The notes: generated by a model from the sequence alone, not told the origin. DNA of 64,000 nucleotides from Heliocybe sulcata (GCA_004369045.1 ML213518.1:117092-181091); one strand, 5' to 3'. Counted from the stretch's first letter, positions 49,201-60,655 are shown. Numbers and translations are program-made.

Positions 49201-49904
49201 GAGAAAACCATGAAGACGGCCGCCATCCACCAGCCGAAGAGGATCGTCCACAAGATATTGCCCGGCAGCAAGTGCCTCTCCGCCTGCGCCGAAGGAACCG
49301 AGTGCAGGGCCTCGTCAGCATAACGGGTGACTGACCTGGACTTCTTGTACAGAGCGGGCTTCCATATGGGCAAGCCGAACGGGTGCTCGACGTTTATGAG
49401 GGACTGGCGGTCCTTGAGCGTGATAGGGTCCTCCTCACGCTCGGTCGAGACGTCGTCGTCGTCCGCCTCGTCATCGGCATCTTGGTCGACAGCCTTGCCT
49501 CTATCGCGACTGTGCTCGCGGTACACTTCCTCGTCACTGCCCTCGTCCTCCTCAGAGAGCAGCCCTTCATCGTGATAACCCCTGTTCGGGACGTGCGAGC
49601 TGCTCACACTCGTGCTTGTCCTCCTCCGGCCTCCCGTTGAGCTCGCTGACATGCTTCTAGACAAAGATGGCTGCGTCAACCTGCGTGAATTCGGGGAGAC
49701 TGCGCGGGGCGTGAAGTATGAGGTGCCTTGGTTGTGGTGGGAAGGCGTGTCGGCGATTGACCAGGGCGTGCTGTAGGACACGCTGCGCGCGGGCCGCAGA
49801 CGAGAGTTGGAATCAGAGGCAGTCGGTGTCGCGGCCATGTTGCCGTTGTCGGGCCCAGCGTCCTCCGACATTGCCCCAGACAGCAGCGACGACCAGTGGC
49901 TCAT
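46254..49904 (-). CDS. Vnx1-like vacuolar cation/proton exchanger (CaCA family)
   Basis: A minus-strand gene from ATG 49904 to stop 46254-46256. A long Ser/Thr/acidic N-terminus is followed by NVEHPFGLPIWKPALYKKSR, the conserved N-terminal segment of YNL321w/Vnx1-type proteins. Many membrane helices follow. The first exchanger repeat has GMGAVINASFGSIIEIILYS and GSILAGVLLMPGVSM; the second has FALVPNTTEFMNAMAFAM and GSAYALQVCLLQIPAMV. These are the paired alpha-repeats with acidic residues that bind the cation. Between the repeats is a long hydrophilic loop rich in Ser/Pro/Arg. The yeast homologue is a low-affinity Na+/K+/H+ exchanger of the vacuole; the ion here is not certain and could be Ca2+. 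It is convergent with DDB1. Confidence 0.87.
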
Positions 49905-49991
49905 TCACTCGACGACCTAAAAGCGGTATTCATATTCGTCCGGCATCTCCCGACCGTATGGGTCTCTGTGGGTCCAGGTCCTATTCTACCA

Positions 49992-50360
49992 CTACTTGTA
50001 TACTTCTGTATTTCTCCAGGTCCTCCTTTGCTCTATTGATCTCAGTGGTCTGCCCATGATCTCCACAAGGGTTATGTCGAAAATGCTAGTCTCTCCGTTC
50101 TTCATCGCGGCGAACGCCGTCCCCCAGAATCTCAAGACCGGCTGGTCAGTGCCGTGCAGATGTTTCTGTACATATTCAACGACACAGACGATGTTTACCC
50201 TTATGGTGCGGCCAAGGATCCTTGAGATGATAGCGGCCACTTGCACGGAAGTCAACTTGTTGCTTTCCGGTCCCGTGAGCGAGTCTCCGAGACAATCTGG
50301 TTGTCGAAACGCGTATCCGAGGACGGAGTACCTGCGAGCAGTCCAGCGGCGCCTTCTCTG
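49992..50360 (-). pseudogene. NmrA-like / NAD(P)-binding oxidoreductase fragment
   Basis: The minus strand reads GDSLTGPESNKLTSVQVAAI, followed by ISRILGRTIRVNIVCVVEYV and an alpha-helical end. This resembles the C-terminal third of NmrA-type atypical SDR proteins, where a TGPE-L-T motif precedes a helix and a GR-x-I strand. The N-terminal Rossmann part is absent from the neighbouring sequence, so the fragment appears to be a relic. It lies just upstream of the exchanger start, 88 bp away. Alternative: a 3' exon of an unannotated gene running from about 50.7 kb, which I could not find. Confidence 0.45.
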
Positions 50361-50745
50361 ACGGGCTTAATGCTCTGCGACGTATGAAATGTGTCGTACA
50401 GCACAAATCAATGAGTATAGTGAAATAAGTATCCTGCAGTAACGGCCGTTATGGAAGGCCCAGTCATGCCTCGAGATATTATTGTAAAATGACGAGAGGT
50501 ATCGGAGGTTTCAAGCCGACTTCCTTCCATGTAGTGAAGCCAAAGAGACAGGCCTAGCTTGGAGCCTGCTCGCTCTTTGCACATCCACGCGAGGTCACCG
50601 CTGACTGGATACATACAGTCTTGCACGTATGCATACGAGAAAGTCATCCATCATGTCTAGATAAGGATGAATCATTAAAGAATTAAGTAGCATATGCAAC
50701 CCATATCCTCAACACCCACCCCTCGCGAACAAAGTAAAGGCTAGG
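50361..50745. other. Intergenic stretch
   Basis: No supported gene. A minus-strand 79-codon frame (50408-50647) has no recognisable family. Confidence 0.35.
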
Positions 50746-52609
50746 CTACGACTTCAACAGCCGCTCTCTCAACTCTGCCCCCTTCAGCTTTGCTCTGAGA
50801 TACTCCAGTCTCGCGTCGTACCTCGCAGTCACCTCTGCCCTCCTCCTCCTGATATCTCCGAGCTCCTTCTCCGTCGCGCGGATATCGACGTCCTCTTCTC
50901 CTCCTCCTCCTGCTCTCCCGCCGCCTCTGCCTGACCACGTGCTCACAGCGTCGTCTTGCAGAGTCGTATTCGAGGGTGAGAGTAACTGCACGTTGCCTCC
51001 TCCTTCCTCGACGGGGGCGAGCTTGAGGTGACCGTTTGAGCGCGAGGCGTGCATGCGCGGCAGGCCCGGCACGGGCGGGATGGGAGACGTGGGGACGTAG
51101 TTTGTGCCGCGAGAGGAGGTAGAGGAGAAGGAGCTTTTGCGGGTCACCGAGGGGGGGCGGGAGGAGGGTGGGGGGCCGGAGGTGGGGAGCATGCGGGAGC
51201 TTTGTGTGCCTCGGGTGGAGAGTAACGACTTGGTACCAGACTTTGTCGTGCCCACCGATCGCCCGGAATGGACGGACATACCATCCTCGCCCTTGCCAAT
51301 ACTCCTTGTCTCGGGCACGATCGTCCATTTACTCTGTGAGCTCTCATTCAGCTGGTCTCCGTGAACCGCCGTAGTAAGCATCGGGGCGCGCCGATGCCGT
51401 TTCGTGAGCGTGCTGAGTTCTAGACCGTTGAATGCATCGAGCAAACGCCGGCCCTCGGCCTCGACCTGCTCAATCTCCGCACGGATGGCCTGCGAGGACT
51501 CGAGATTCTCGTCGTCGAATGTGCCTTCGGCGTCGGCCATGATCGAGCGGCGGGCCGGGGTCTGCGGGTCCGAACGTCCGGGGAAGGCGGACGGTGGCGC
51601 CCCACCGCCCAGGCGCCGTGCGCTCCGGGTTGCTGACCTTGAGAGAGATTGTGAGTGGGAAGAGCTGGGCGACAGGGTGGACGCGGGTGTATCGGGGACG
51701 AGCGAGATCTGGCTGCCCTTCTTGTAGAGCGAACTGGTGAAGACGTTGCGGGAGAGGTTCCAGGAGGAGGTACGGGAGGCGTGTGAGTAGACGGAGGTGG
51801 TGTCGTTGTTGTCGTAACCGTTGGAGGAAGCAGAGCGTCGCCCAGTGGCTCGGCGGAGGAGAGAGGTGACGGTAGAGGTGACGGAGTTCTTGGATTGAAT
51901 GGAGGCACGGGAAGACTCGGCGTAGGAGGTGGTTGTTCGACTGGAGGAGCCGTCTGAGGGGTGTCAGACAAGGGATGGAGTCTTGCAGACGCAAACTCAC
52001 GTCTGTTGTGACTGGATGAAGCGTTCAAACGAACTATGGGCGCCTCCTTGGGGACTTCGGCGCCGCTTGCGAGACGCTCGAAGAGGTCTTGGCGCAGCAG
52101 GCGGTATTCATCGTCACTGCAGACTCGATCTTAGCCTTGTCGCGCAGCCGTCTGTATGACCCCGACGTACTCACTCCAGAAGACCCTGAGAATTGGCGAC
52201 AGATAGCTCGTTCAGTCGCTGGGCAAGGGTCATCCTTGGGAGGCGGGTAAGAGGAGTAGAACAAACAGAGGAGTCCGAACGCACGTAAGGGCATCAGTAG
52301 AGGCTCTGGAGGCTGCGGCCTTTGGTGGCGGTAGTCGTGAATCAGATGTGGATGTGGCCTGGCCGTGGGTATGATGGGTATAAGTATTCCTGTCTGATCG
52401 TTGGCGAGAGCTGTGCCTCTCTGCGGAAGGCGCCAAGTTGGGGGCAGAGGTCGAAGGCTCCTTGCCCGAGCGTGTTCCATACTGATTAAACGCAATGAAG
52501 GAGAATCGTTTCAAGAAGGGGGCGTTGTACGTACGAAGCGCGAGCGAATGACATGGGCGACGGACTTGTCTCCTTGACGCTTTTCGGTGGGAGACGAGAA
52601 AAAGCCCAT
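50746..52609 (-). CDS. Hypothetical low-complexity fungal protein with C-terminal helix
   Basis: Five exons on the minus strand (52609-52535, 52481-52285, 52234-52175, 52116-52001, 51953-50746) join in phase to 551 residues, with introns of 47-58 bp. The protein starts MGFFSSPTEKRQGDKSVAHV. A conserved-looking core LAQRLNELSVANSQGLLDDD / EYRLLRQDLFERLA follows, then a very long Ser/Thr/Arg-rich disordered region, an acidic helix (LESSQAIRAEIEQVEAEGRR) and a final coiled coil (RRRRAEVTARYDARLEYLRA) ending ERLLKS. Frame choice was hard because several frames are open; the phase-consistent introns and the spliced core settle it. I do not recognise a function. It is divergent from ERG24, 204 bp apart. 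Confidence 0.65.
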
Positions 52610-52813
52610 GTCATGCCAGCATCAGACACTAGAAACAAGAAACGAGTGAATATCACACAAAGTGGCGAGGCGTAACCAGCAGCGCCTCGTGCGATCAACA
52701 ACACCGTGCGATCCTCCCACTGCTTCGCCGCCTAACGTCCCCTCATCGTGCCACTCTCTGTATATACTCTTTCATAAAATCCACACGGGCTCTGCCTGCC
52801 ACTCAGCCTCGAC
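52610..52813. promoter_or_regulatory. Compact divergent promoter, hypothetical protein / ERG24
   Basis: 204 bp separates the two ATG codons. On the plus strand CTGTATATACTC lies about 55 bp before the ERG24 ATG and is a plausible TATA element. Confidence 0.45.
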
Positions 52814-54468
52814 ATGTCGGACACAAAACAACTCAACCCCCGCACACAGCACTACGAATTCCTTGGGCCCCCAGGCGCCCTCTTCATCACACTCAGCGTC
52901 CCGCTCACCCTCTACGCGCTCTACTTTACGTGCTCCGAAGCGGCGGGAGGGTGTCCACCGCCCTTTGACACTCTGTTCGTCGGCGCAGTGCGCGCGTGCA
53001 ACGACCTCGCGTGGTGGAAGAACCTCTGGGACACCCAGGCGACTGTCCTCTACTTTTCGTGGTATTCGTTCTGCGTAGCTGCATGGGCGATCTTACCCGG
53101 AGACTGGGTGGAAGGGGTGAGATTGAGGAACGGTGGCGTGCAAAAGTACAAAATTAATGGCGCGTCTCTTTCGTTTCTGGCGTGTTTTCCCTGACTTATG
53201 CGCCAACAGCGTTCGCGACATTTCTGCTTACGCTCGGAGTCGCGTCGGGATACATCATCCAATATGGACCTGAGTCCTTCACCTTCATCTATGAAAAGTG
53301 GCTTGGCTTTGTCACCGCGTCCCTCCTCATGTCCGTCCTGCAAGGCTTGTACTGCTACGCGTTCTCCTACCGCGGGGACAAGCTCCTTGCCCTCGGCGGC
53401 AACTCGGGCAACTTTATTTACGACGTGCGTCTATCCCTTAACTCACTCATTCACCTTTTGACCTTTGTACACCGCTCTCCAGTTCTTCATCGGCCGCGAA
53501 CTCAACCCAAGCATCGGCTCGCTCGACCTCAAGTCCTTCAACGAGCTCCGGCCGGGCTTGATTCTATGGGTCCTGATCGACATCAGCATGGCCTGCGAGC
53601 AGGCCGTCCGTCGCGGCGGCAGCATTGCCAACGTCACCGACTCCATGTGGCTCGTCCTCACTTTTCAGTCCTTCTATGTGATCGACGCTTTGTACAACGA
53701 GGTGAGCGTTTATCTACCCTTCTTCTGAGACCTCAAACTTACATATGATGACCGTGGTAGCCCGCGATTCTGACTACTATGGACATCACCACCGACGGCT
53801 TCGGCTTCATGCTTGCGGTGGGGGACCTCGCCTGGGTACCCTTTGTCTATTCCCTCCAAGCCCGGTACCTTGCCTTCAAGCAGGTCGAGCTCGGGCCTAT
53901 CTGGACCGCCGCTATCGTCCTTGTCAATGCTACTGGATACTGGATCTTCAGAGATTCGAACGGAGAGAAGAATGACTTTAGGAATGGGAAGAACCCGAAG
54001 AGTGAGTGCTATTCTTGTTGGAGCAGGTCTCCAGTCGCGATGCGAGGAGCTGATGTACCGGATGGATGCAGACTTGCAGTACTTTGAGACACAGCGTGGC
54101 ACCAAACTACTCACCTCGGGGTGGTGGGGCCTCTCCAGGCACCCAAACTATCTGTACGTCCTTGCCTCGCCCTTACCACATCTCACTCACAACACTTACA
54201 TTTGCTTTTGTCAGTGGTGATCTCGTGATGGCCATTGCATGGTGCCTCCCCACCGGCTTCGATACCCCCATCCCATATTTCTACCCTATCTACTTTGCAG
54301 TGCTGCTTATCCACAGGCAGAGAAGGGATGATGATAATTGCCAGAAAAAGTGAGTGCCCCTTTTCATCCACTTGGAAGGGGGTTGATGTGTGTGCTATAG
54401 GTATGGAGAGGACTGGAATAAATATATGGAGTTGGTACCCTACAGGATCATTCCCTATGTCTATTAAG
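52814..54468 (+). CDS. ERG24: Delta(14)-sterol reductase (ERG24 family)
   Basis: A multi-exon gene from ATG 52814 ([20 protein letters not shown]). Membrane helices include [18 protein letters not shown] and [20 protein letters not shown]. Family signatures are [39 protein letters not shown], then [38 protein letters not shown] and [15 protein letters not shown], and the end [20 protein letters not shown]. This is the ERG4/ERG24 sterol reductase family. [14 protein letters not shown] and the length fit C-14 reductase, an endoplasmic-reticulum enzyme that reduces the C14-15 double bond in ergosterol synthesis using NADPH. The first intron (53160-53209) seems to use a GC donor: this is the only join that restores the family's KINAF sequence. 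Other introns are GT/AG. Confidence 0.9.
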
Positions 54469-55485
54469 ATGCACTCTGCACCCCTGCTACGTAGCTTAGT
54501 ATAATTTTCATTGTATTGTCTTGTTTCTTGGCCCTGTGATCACATTGATACTGCAGGCTGGTGCTGCTATGGACAATCTATCTTGATGAATGGACCTGAG
54601 GACGAGTAGCTTACTGCCATAATTATGGAGATCATACTATGTCTTTTACACATTGTACTGTGCATGATTGACCTTCAGGCAAATGACTGCTTAAGGACAA
54701 GTGTGCCCACTACCTTGCTTGTTCCAACATCTACACCAATCACTGTGTTCAAGGGTCAACTAGTTGGTACCTGACAAGCTGAGGCAGTCCCAGCTAGTTG
54801 ATACGGGGCAACAATCCGTAACAAGGACCATTACATCAGCATCTGACTAGCCAAGTGACCCAAGGATCATTGTAGTCTCACTAGCTGGGGCTGCTCACAG
54901 CACTATGTATTACTTTTTTTGTATTAATTCAGCAGCCATATAAAGCAAGATCATATACTATATTGCTCAATCTCCAGTGAATTCCATAAGCAGCTACAAC
55001 ATGTCCTGATACACAGCACACTCGCATTCAACTATCATGTTGCATCCTCCACCGCTCTGCACCTACAGAAAGGACATTTGATGTCCATGTCAGTGGTAAA
55101 AAGCTGGAGGATGCTGGTGTCTGTGCTGAGACCAGCCCGGGAGGGTTGCAAAGGTAACATTGGAGTGTATATGACCTGAATTGTAGAAGCTATACAGGAT
55201 AATCCTCAGCCATGTATGGAACAACTAATAGCATTAACTAGTACCTATACAGAATAATTCTATAGTACTGTGATTGATGCAGTGATGCATGAGTGTGCTC
55301 ACCTCAGCCATGTACAGAATGACTGGGGGGAAAGAGGGCATGTGGGGATAGCAATACTGTATACCATTGTGTGAGCTACTGTGAAGCAAAGTCTGTCATG
55401 ATCCATGACATGTGCCATGATTGCATTGGACATCCATGGTGCCAACACTTGAGTCGTGGGTGCTAAATATATATATATATAATTT
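54469..55485. other. AT-richer gene-free stretch
   Basis: No reading frame with family resemblance is seen on either strand. Composition is visibly richer in A and T than the gene-dense block to its left, and stays so to about 59.3 kb. Confidence 0.4.
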
Positions 55486-55566
55486 ACCACAACTGTGGTG
55501 AAGTCATATACACTACTTTTAGTAGTCCTTATATTATATGTGATATAATTTGACCACAAGTGTGGT
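55486..55566. repeat. Pair of 14-bp palindromes ACCACA-NN-TGTGGT
   Basis: ACCACAACTGTGGT at 55486-55499 and ACCACAAGTGTGGT at 55553-55566, with a CTACTTTTAGTAG hairpin between them (55512-55524) and an AT dinucleotide run just upstream. Could be ends of a miniature inverted-repeat element or paired protein-binding sites. Confidence 0.5.
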
Positions 55567-55699
55567 ACATTTATGCTGTGCTTATATATGGTTGACCTAG
55601 ATTTATATAGGATGTATATATGGTGGAGGGCAGATTATACTGTGGATGTAGGGGTTTGCAGTAGATTTGTACTACATTTGTATGGTATATGTCAGAAAT

Positions 55700-55850
55700 T
55701 TCTGCAGAGCCTTGCAAGGCCTTGCAAGGCCATCCAAGGTGACAATGCTGAAAGACCTTGCAATGCATCACAATAGATCAGTTATTTATGGCAATGGACT
55801 TGCAAGGGACTGCCCAAGGTCCTTGCAAGACCTAGGCAGTCTTGCCATGG
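55700..55850. repeat. Cluster of CCTTGCAAGG-type palindromes
   Basis: The self-complementary decamer CCTTGCAAGG occurs twice back to back near 55710-55730. Partial forms (CCTTGCAATG, CTTGCAAGGG, GTCCTTGCAAGACC) occur repeatedly up to about 55835. Likely a degenerate repeat array. Confidence 0.5.
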
Positions 55851-55960
55851 GAAGAAAAGATCGGCTTTATGGCCGACACCCCTTTGGTACCCTTACTTAA
55901 TGGCTATTATTATCACTCTATCCTACTATTACATTATTATACAATGCTACGATACAAGCA

Positions 55961-56060
55961 ACACTACAAGGATTCGAACACAGGACTGCGAGATAGAAGT
56001 AAACTATTAATACATAAAGGTTATAACTACGAGCAATAATACTGCTCTGCCAGGATTACT
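55961..56060 (-). repeat. tRNA-like segment (tRNA pseudogene or SINE head)
   Basis: On the minus strand TGGCAGAGCAG fits the pol III box A pattern and TGTTCGAATCC fits box B. They are about 73 nt apart, longer than a normal tRNA without intron. The T-stem pairs poorly, so this is not a functional tRNA as it stands. Confidence 0.3.
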
Positions 56061-56149
56061 ATAGTATGTAGGGGACCTAAATCCATATGTTTAGCCTAAA
56101 TGGGTATGTGCATCATTCACATCTGTCCCACTCGCAGTGTTCCCCAGTA

Positions 56150-58700
56150 TCGAGTGCTCCACCAATGAACTTGTTGAGAGCCAGTTGGGAAGCAAAAACA
56201 CCAACTTGCTCCAACTCCTTGCTTTTTCCCTCCTTGCTTCCTTAGCATAGCTCGGTGGCCCGACACTCACCCCAGAACATGAGCTGTATGAGCTTGTTGA
56301 GGAAGTGCAGAAGCACTGGCGCAGGCAACAGATTCAGTGTTGACACATGCACATGGCTGTGGTGGAATGCAGGGTTGCTCTCGATTGTGAGGTGTGCCTC
56401 CTCCTGCCTCGCTGTTGCGATCACTGCTGGAACTGCTGCATCCACTCCTCCTCCTCCTCCTGTGTCTGCTCTCTCCCAGCTCCTTCCTTTCTTGGACTTG
56501 TGGTGGATACGGACACAGAGTTCTTGGACCAGTGGCAAGGAGGGCTGCAGGGGTGAGGTCGAGATCAAGGTCGAGGGTGGGGTGAGGTCCGAGATGATTA
56601 CAGTGACATAGTTGGTGAGGGTCCAGAACACCCAGGACAGGCAACATGCTCACATCCTCTGCCATCCCCACCCTGTCTGGTGTCAGTTCCCTATTTCCTG
56701 TGCCCATGCCCTCGCTCTTGCTCACATCCCGCTCGCAGTCATCACCCGTATTGGGTGCTCCATTGATGAATCACATTGAGGACCAGATGACAGCCCCAGT
56801 GCTGTCAACTTACTCTTGTTCTTCCTTTCTTTCCTCCTTGTTTCCTTAGCATTGATGAACATGAACACACAACAAAACCCGGAAAGAGGAAGACCTAAAC
56901 AAATAACAACAACCACACACCAGCACCAATCTCCTGGTGCTGCTGCAGCTGTGAGGCCCCGGGAATCAAAGGGTATGAATGTAGTTTGGAGGAAGTCAAT
57001 GGGGAATATAGGACCAAGACCACAAGCCACAAGAGCGACGTAGTGAAGTGCTAAAAATAGAACAAGTGGCAAAAGTGACTGGAAGCAACGGAGAGCGCTA
57101 TAGAAGCGAAAATGCGCCAAATGCTAAAAATAGATGTAGACTCCAACAATAGAACAAAGCGAAAACACCTCTGGTGTCTGGCAAAACACAGAGAGCAAAA
57201 GCTCTGAAAGAAACGGATGGAAAGTGCACAATGAGCGAAACAGCAAGGTGTGGGAAAATATGATGAAGCAACAGCGGCGGGTGTAGCGACAGCACCCAAT
57301 AGCTGGCAATAGCCTGGCACAGCTGGGGATGCAGAGCAGCAACAATTCCGAGAAGCGCAGTATAGTGAGCGAGGCTTGCCAGCAGTTTAGCGACAAGCAG
57401 CAAGTTTAGTGACAATGAGCGGGATTAGCGACAGAGATGCAGGAGACTCAGACAGGGACACAGGAAAGAGAGGGGAACACTCGATTGCGCAGGGAGGACG
57501 AGATACAAACTCTGGGGGACTCTGGTAGCCTCAGTAACCTGAATTACGAGTACAGGAGGTGCTAATCTAGTAGTCTACCTGCCTAAACCAAATACCTGAG
57601 GTCCGTGTGCAGAACAATAAGAACAATAGCTATATGGAAAACAATAAGACAGGCTAGACCAAAACCTGAACCTCAGAACAAGCTCCAGGAGCTGCAGCGT
57701 CCATATACAGAGGTGGCCGCTGCCCAACACAAGCGTGGGAATGTGCGTTTGTCACATCAAAAGCAATGCCGACAGGCGCCTGGATGACGAGCGGTGCCGG
57801 TGAGGCATGCACAGCCTTGGAGATGACTCGAGCTGACAGAGACTGGAATGTCGGCCGATGCCGAAGTGTCGCTGTGTTGCTGCACCGCACCACTACAATG
57901 TACGATGCTGATGCCGACACTGACAGCGACACAGCACTGCTGCATATCGAGAGGCCAGCGATAGCCTGTGGAATGATTCGGAAAGTCTGTCGGATGAGGT
58001 CGGAGCTCCGGAAAAGCCAGGAAATAACGGAAAAATCTATAGAAATGTGAATATCGCTTGTAGCATGATGCCGCGGATACACTCACTATTGCACAGAGCA
58101 TGGAAATCTGTGTAAATATGGCGAAAATGTAGTTTTGGTGCTCAGAGACATGTAGAGCGTATTAGTGTCATGCAGCAGCCCACCCCATCCCAGGCCACGA
58201 GTTGGTGCAGGTGTGTGCATGCAGCCTTGATGGAATGCAAGGCAGATCTGGCACACAAGGTACGTCTGCTCTTCCCTTGCTGCCACAATCAGCACCTTGG
58301 GGAGCTCCCACATCCACATCATCTCCTTCATGCTTGCTCTTTCCAGGCCTCTGTCCTTCCTTGGATTAGTGATGGATGCAGAGACAGAGTTCACACTAGA
58401 AGGAGTCGAGGGGCAAGGCAAGGTGAGTGAGCTGTCAAGCCCATGAGCGTGAGGCACACAAGATGGAGACTGAGTGGAGCACAAGGGTAGCTGCAAAGAG
58501 CAGAGGATGTATGAGAGCTTGTGGGTTACAACACCAGGAAGGGGCGGGGACCTTCGGCATCCAATATCCTCGCTCACCAGGTGTAGCCTCATGAACTGAT
58601 CACACTTAATGCTGATGTTGGCACCATCAGACAGTGTCAGTGGTGATGGCTGCTCAGACACTGGCAATTTGCACTGCTCTTGGTGCATGAAGGGGATGAG
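56150..58700. repeat. Degenerate repeated modules of unknown element
   Basis: Related stretches recur. A CTCGCAGT...GTGCTCCA block is near 56135 and again near 56730. A TTTCCCTCC...TTCCTTAGCAT block is near 56220 and again near 56830. A longer module containing GCTGTTGCGATCAC/GCTGCCACAATCAG, TTCCTTTCTTGGA/CTGTCCTTCCTTGGA and GAGACAGAGTTC-type segments is near 56390-56540 and 58270-58400. The translated minus strand shows matching patterns in both long modules (for example ARQEEAHL and AREEQTYL). I cannot name the element; it appears to be an old dispersed repeat with internal duplications. Confidence 0.4.
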
Positions 58701-58971
58701 TGGCAGGGCATTTTCACAGTGCAGACATATATAAAAAGTCAGTAAAGAGCACCTTTAGCAGCGTGGTAAGTCCTGCTCCTTAATCTCTTCGTTGTAGCAG
58801 CCCTGTGTGCCATTCGAATACATTTACAGTTTTTTTAGCACCAGTAGCAGACAAAAGTTGGGTGACAGGTCTTCAAGAGCCTCCGCCGGCTGAACTATGA
58901 TGCCCGACACTTAGTCACTGCCACTTTTGTACAAGCATTATGTCAGCTTCAAAAAAGGTCAGAATTCTTAT

Positions 58972-59022
58972 CCCTCTAGTGAAAATGCTCCTTTCAATGA
59001 GAGGATCAATTCCACTAGAGGG
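58972..59022. repeat. 10-bp inverted repeat, CCCTCTAGTG / CACTAGAGGG
   Basis: A perfect 10-bp inverted repeat, arms at 58972-58981 and 59013-59022, loop of 31 nt. Followed by a short T run. Could form a hairpin or mark an insertion end. Confidence 0.5.
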
Positions 59023-59139
59023 CTTTTTAATAGCATTAGAAATGGGGGAGATATAAATTCAGGGCCTGCTGATTTGGCCACATTATGTCAGACTATCCAT
59101 ATATGGAAGGTGCATGTATTATCTAATCATTAATTACAA

Positions 59140-59565
59140 TTACTGGTCAAATTGGCATGCCAGCGTCTTGGGTGTGCAACGGTACAATGTGTACCATTTA
59201 GAACTGAATTGCTTTACCTGCATTTGAGCGTCTTTTGCGGTTAACCCCTCCCGGTAAGTGTCCATCCATCTGTACATCCAATGCTCTCACTTGTGGATGG
59301 TTTGGAGCTGTACAGATGCAAGGGCTTTTGGAAGATTTGCCTTGAGCATATCGAAAGTGTAATCACAGTTCTCTTGAAGGTACTTCTTCACTGCACCCCA
59401 GAAGAATTCAATAAAATTCAGTTCACAATGGAACTTCGGGAGGATGATGCACAGGTGGCCAGCAGCATCAATGGCCTCCTGAATAAGTGATGTCTGAGCC
59501 TGGAAGTCGGGCTGAAGCTCGAGAATCCGGGTTGCACAGCATCCAGTCGCATCGCAACATCAGGA
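59140..59565 (-). pseudogene. DDE-type transposase C-terminal fragment
   Basis: The minus strand reads LELQPDFQAQTSLIQEAIDA, then AGHLCIILPKFHCELNFIEF followed by FWGAVKKYL, and later RWMDTYREGLTAKDAQMQVK. This is the C-terminal part of the DDE superfamily endonuclease (mariner-like) very common in Agaricomycetes, with the last catalytic acidic residue in the ELNFIEF region. An in-frame TGA at 59287-59289 interrupts it and the N-terminal part is missing upstream of about 59565, so it is a dead fragment. Confidence 0.7.
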
Positions 59566-60655
59566 AAATGCAAAACCATCTTTCGATCCCTTTCCGACGA
59601 TCTTTCACTCTTAGTCGGGCGAAAGCCGCCGTGAAAGCCCCAAAAAGAGCAACATCAAAAATAAGTCAAGTTTTTCTTACGCTGGTCTTGTATTGGTCTT
59701 CGATGCATCAGACATCGAGATTGTATTCTTACACTCAACTTGGACGGAGATCTTAACCTACTTAGGGTACCCCTGTAGAGTTCGATCTGACCTTTTTGTA
59801 TTCTTATGCTCACATTCGGCAGCATTACGGCGATCTTGGCCGACTTATTGATGCCTTCTCTAATGGCTAAGGCGGAGCAAAGTACAATCTAAGTTTACCA
59901 AGATCAGCCGTAAGCCACGCCAAACACCAGGACAGGATCGAACAAAGACACCTGGGACTTGCTTGAGACCGCGAGAAGTTTACGCCAAGTCTTCGTTAAG
60001 CTGTAAATAATACATACTGAAGTACGAAAGACCTGCTAAAGTTAGGCGGAAGTCGTAGCGCAGCATGCCGAAGTCACGATAAAAGACTCAAGTAAGTCCA
60101 TAAGGAATACCGAACTCAGTCCAAAAGAAGCCACAAGACGCCGGCAAGACGAACACAAAATGAGTATAAAGCACGGAAAGTCTACTAAGATTCAGGTGAA
60201 GAGTGTCCTGAGAAGTTAAAAGTGATACGTGATTATTGTGAAAGTACCAAAAGTCTGACAGAACTCAGAGAGCACATACCAAGAAACCCTGAAGACCGCC
60301 TGAAGAGAGCGAGTCAAGACTCAGCACAGATTTGTGGGCTTGGTAATGACATGAGGGAAAGATCAGCCGGCACGAGGTCGAGGTCATGACGCGAAGTAAG
60401 AGAGACACATGGAAGTACCAGCGAGTTGGTACCAAGACAGCGACCGGACAAAGAGCAAGAAGTTGGCATTGCTTAGAATCCGCTGCTGTGCTGCTTCGTA
60501 TATGCAAGTGCGTCCATGAGCAGTCGAATCCCAAGATACAGTAAGCGGCAGGCACCACCGAACAATGCCTGCCGCTGGGTATATGACCTTCATGATAAGA
60601 AGCAACGTAGATGTGAGGTTCAAGGACATCTGCAAGGGAAGATTCACGTACCAGA
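59566..60655. other. Gene-free repeat-like stretch
   Basis: Several open frames of 60-200 codons overlap the minus strand at 60265-60879, but they are out of frame with the better-supported gene remnant that ends at 60656. Nothing else is supported. Confidence 0.35.

Noticed and set aside
51420-52028. Pro-rich minus-strand frame of about 200 codons
   Set aside because: Overlaps the hypothetical protein gene in another frame; the Ser/Thr-rich frame is favoured because its introns join in phase.
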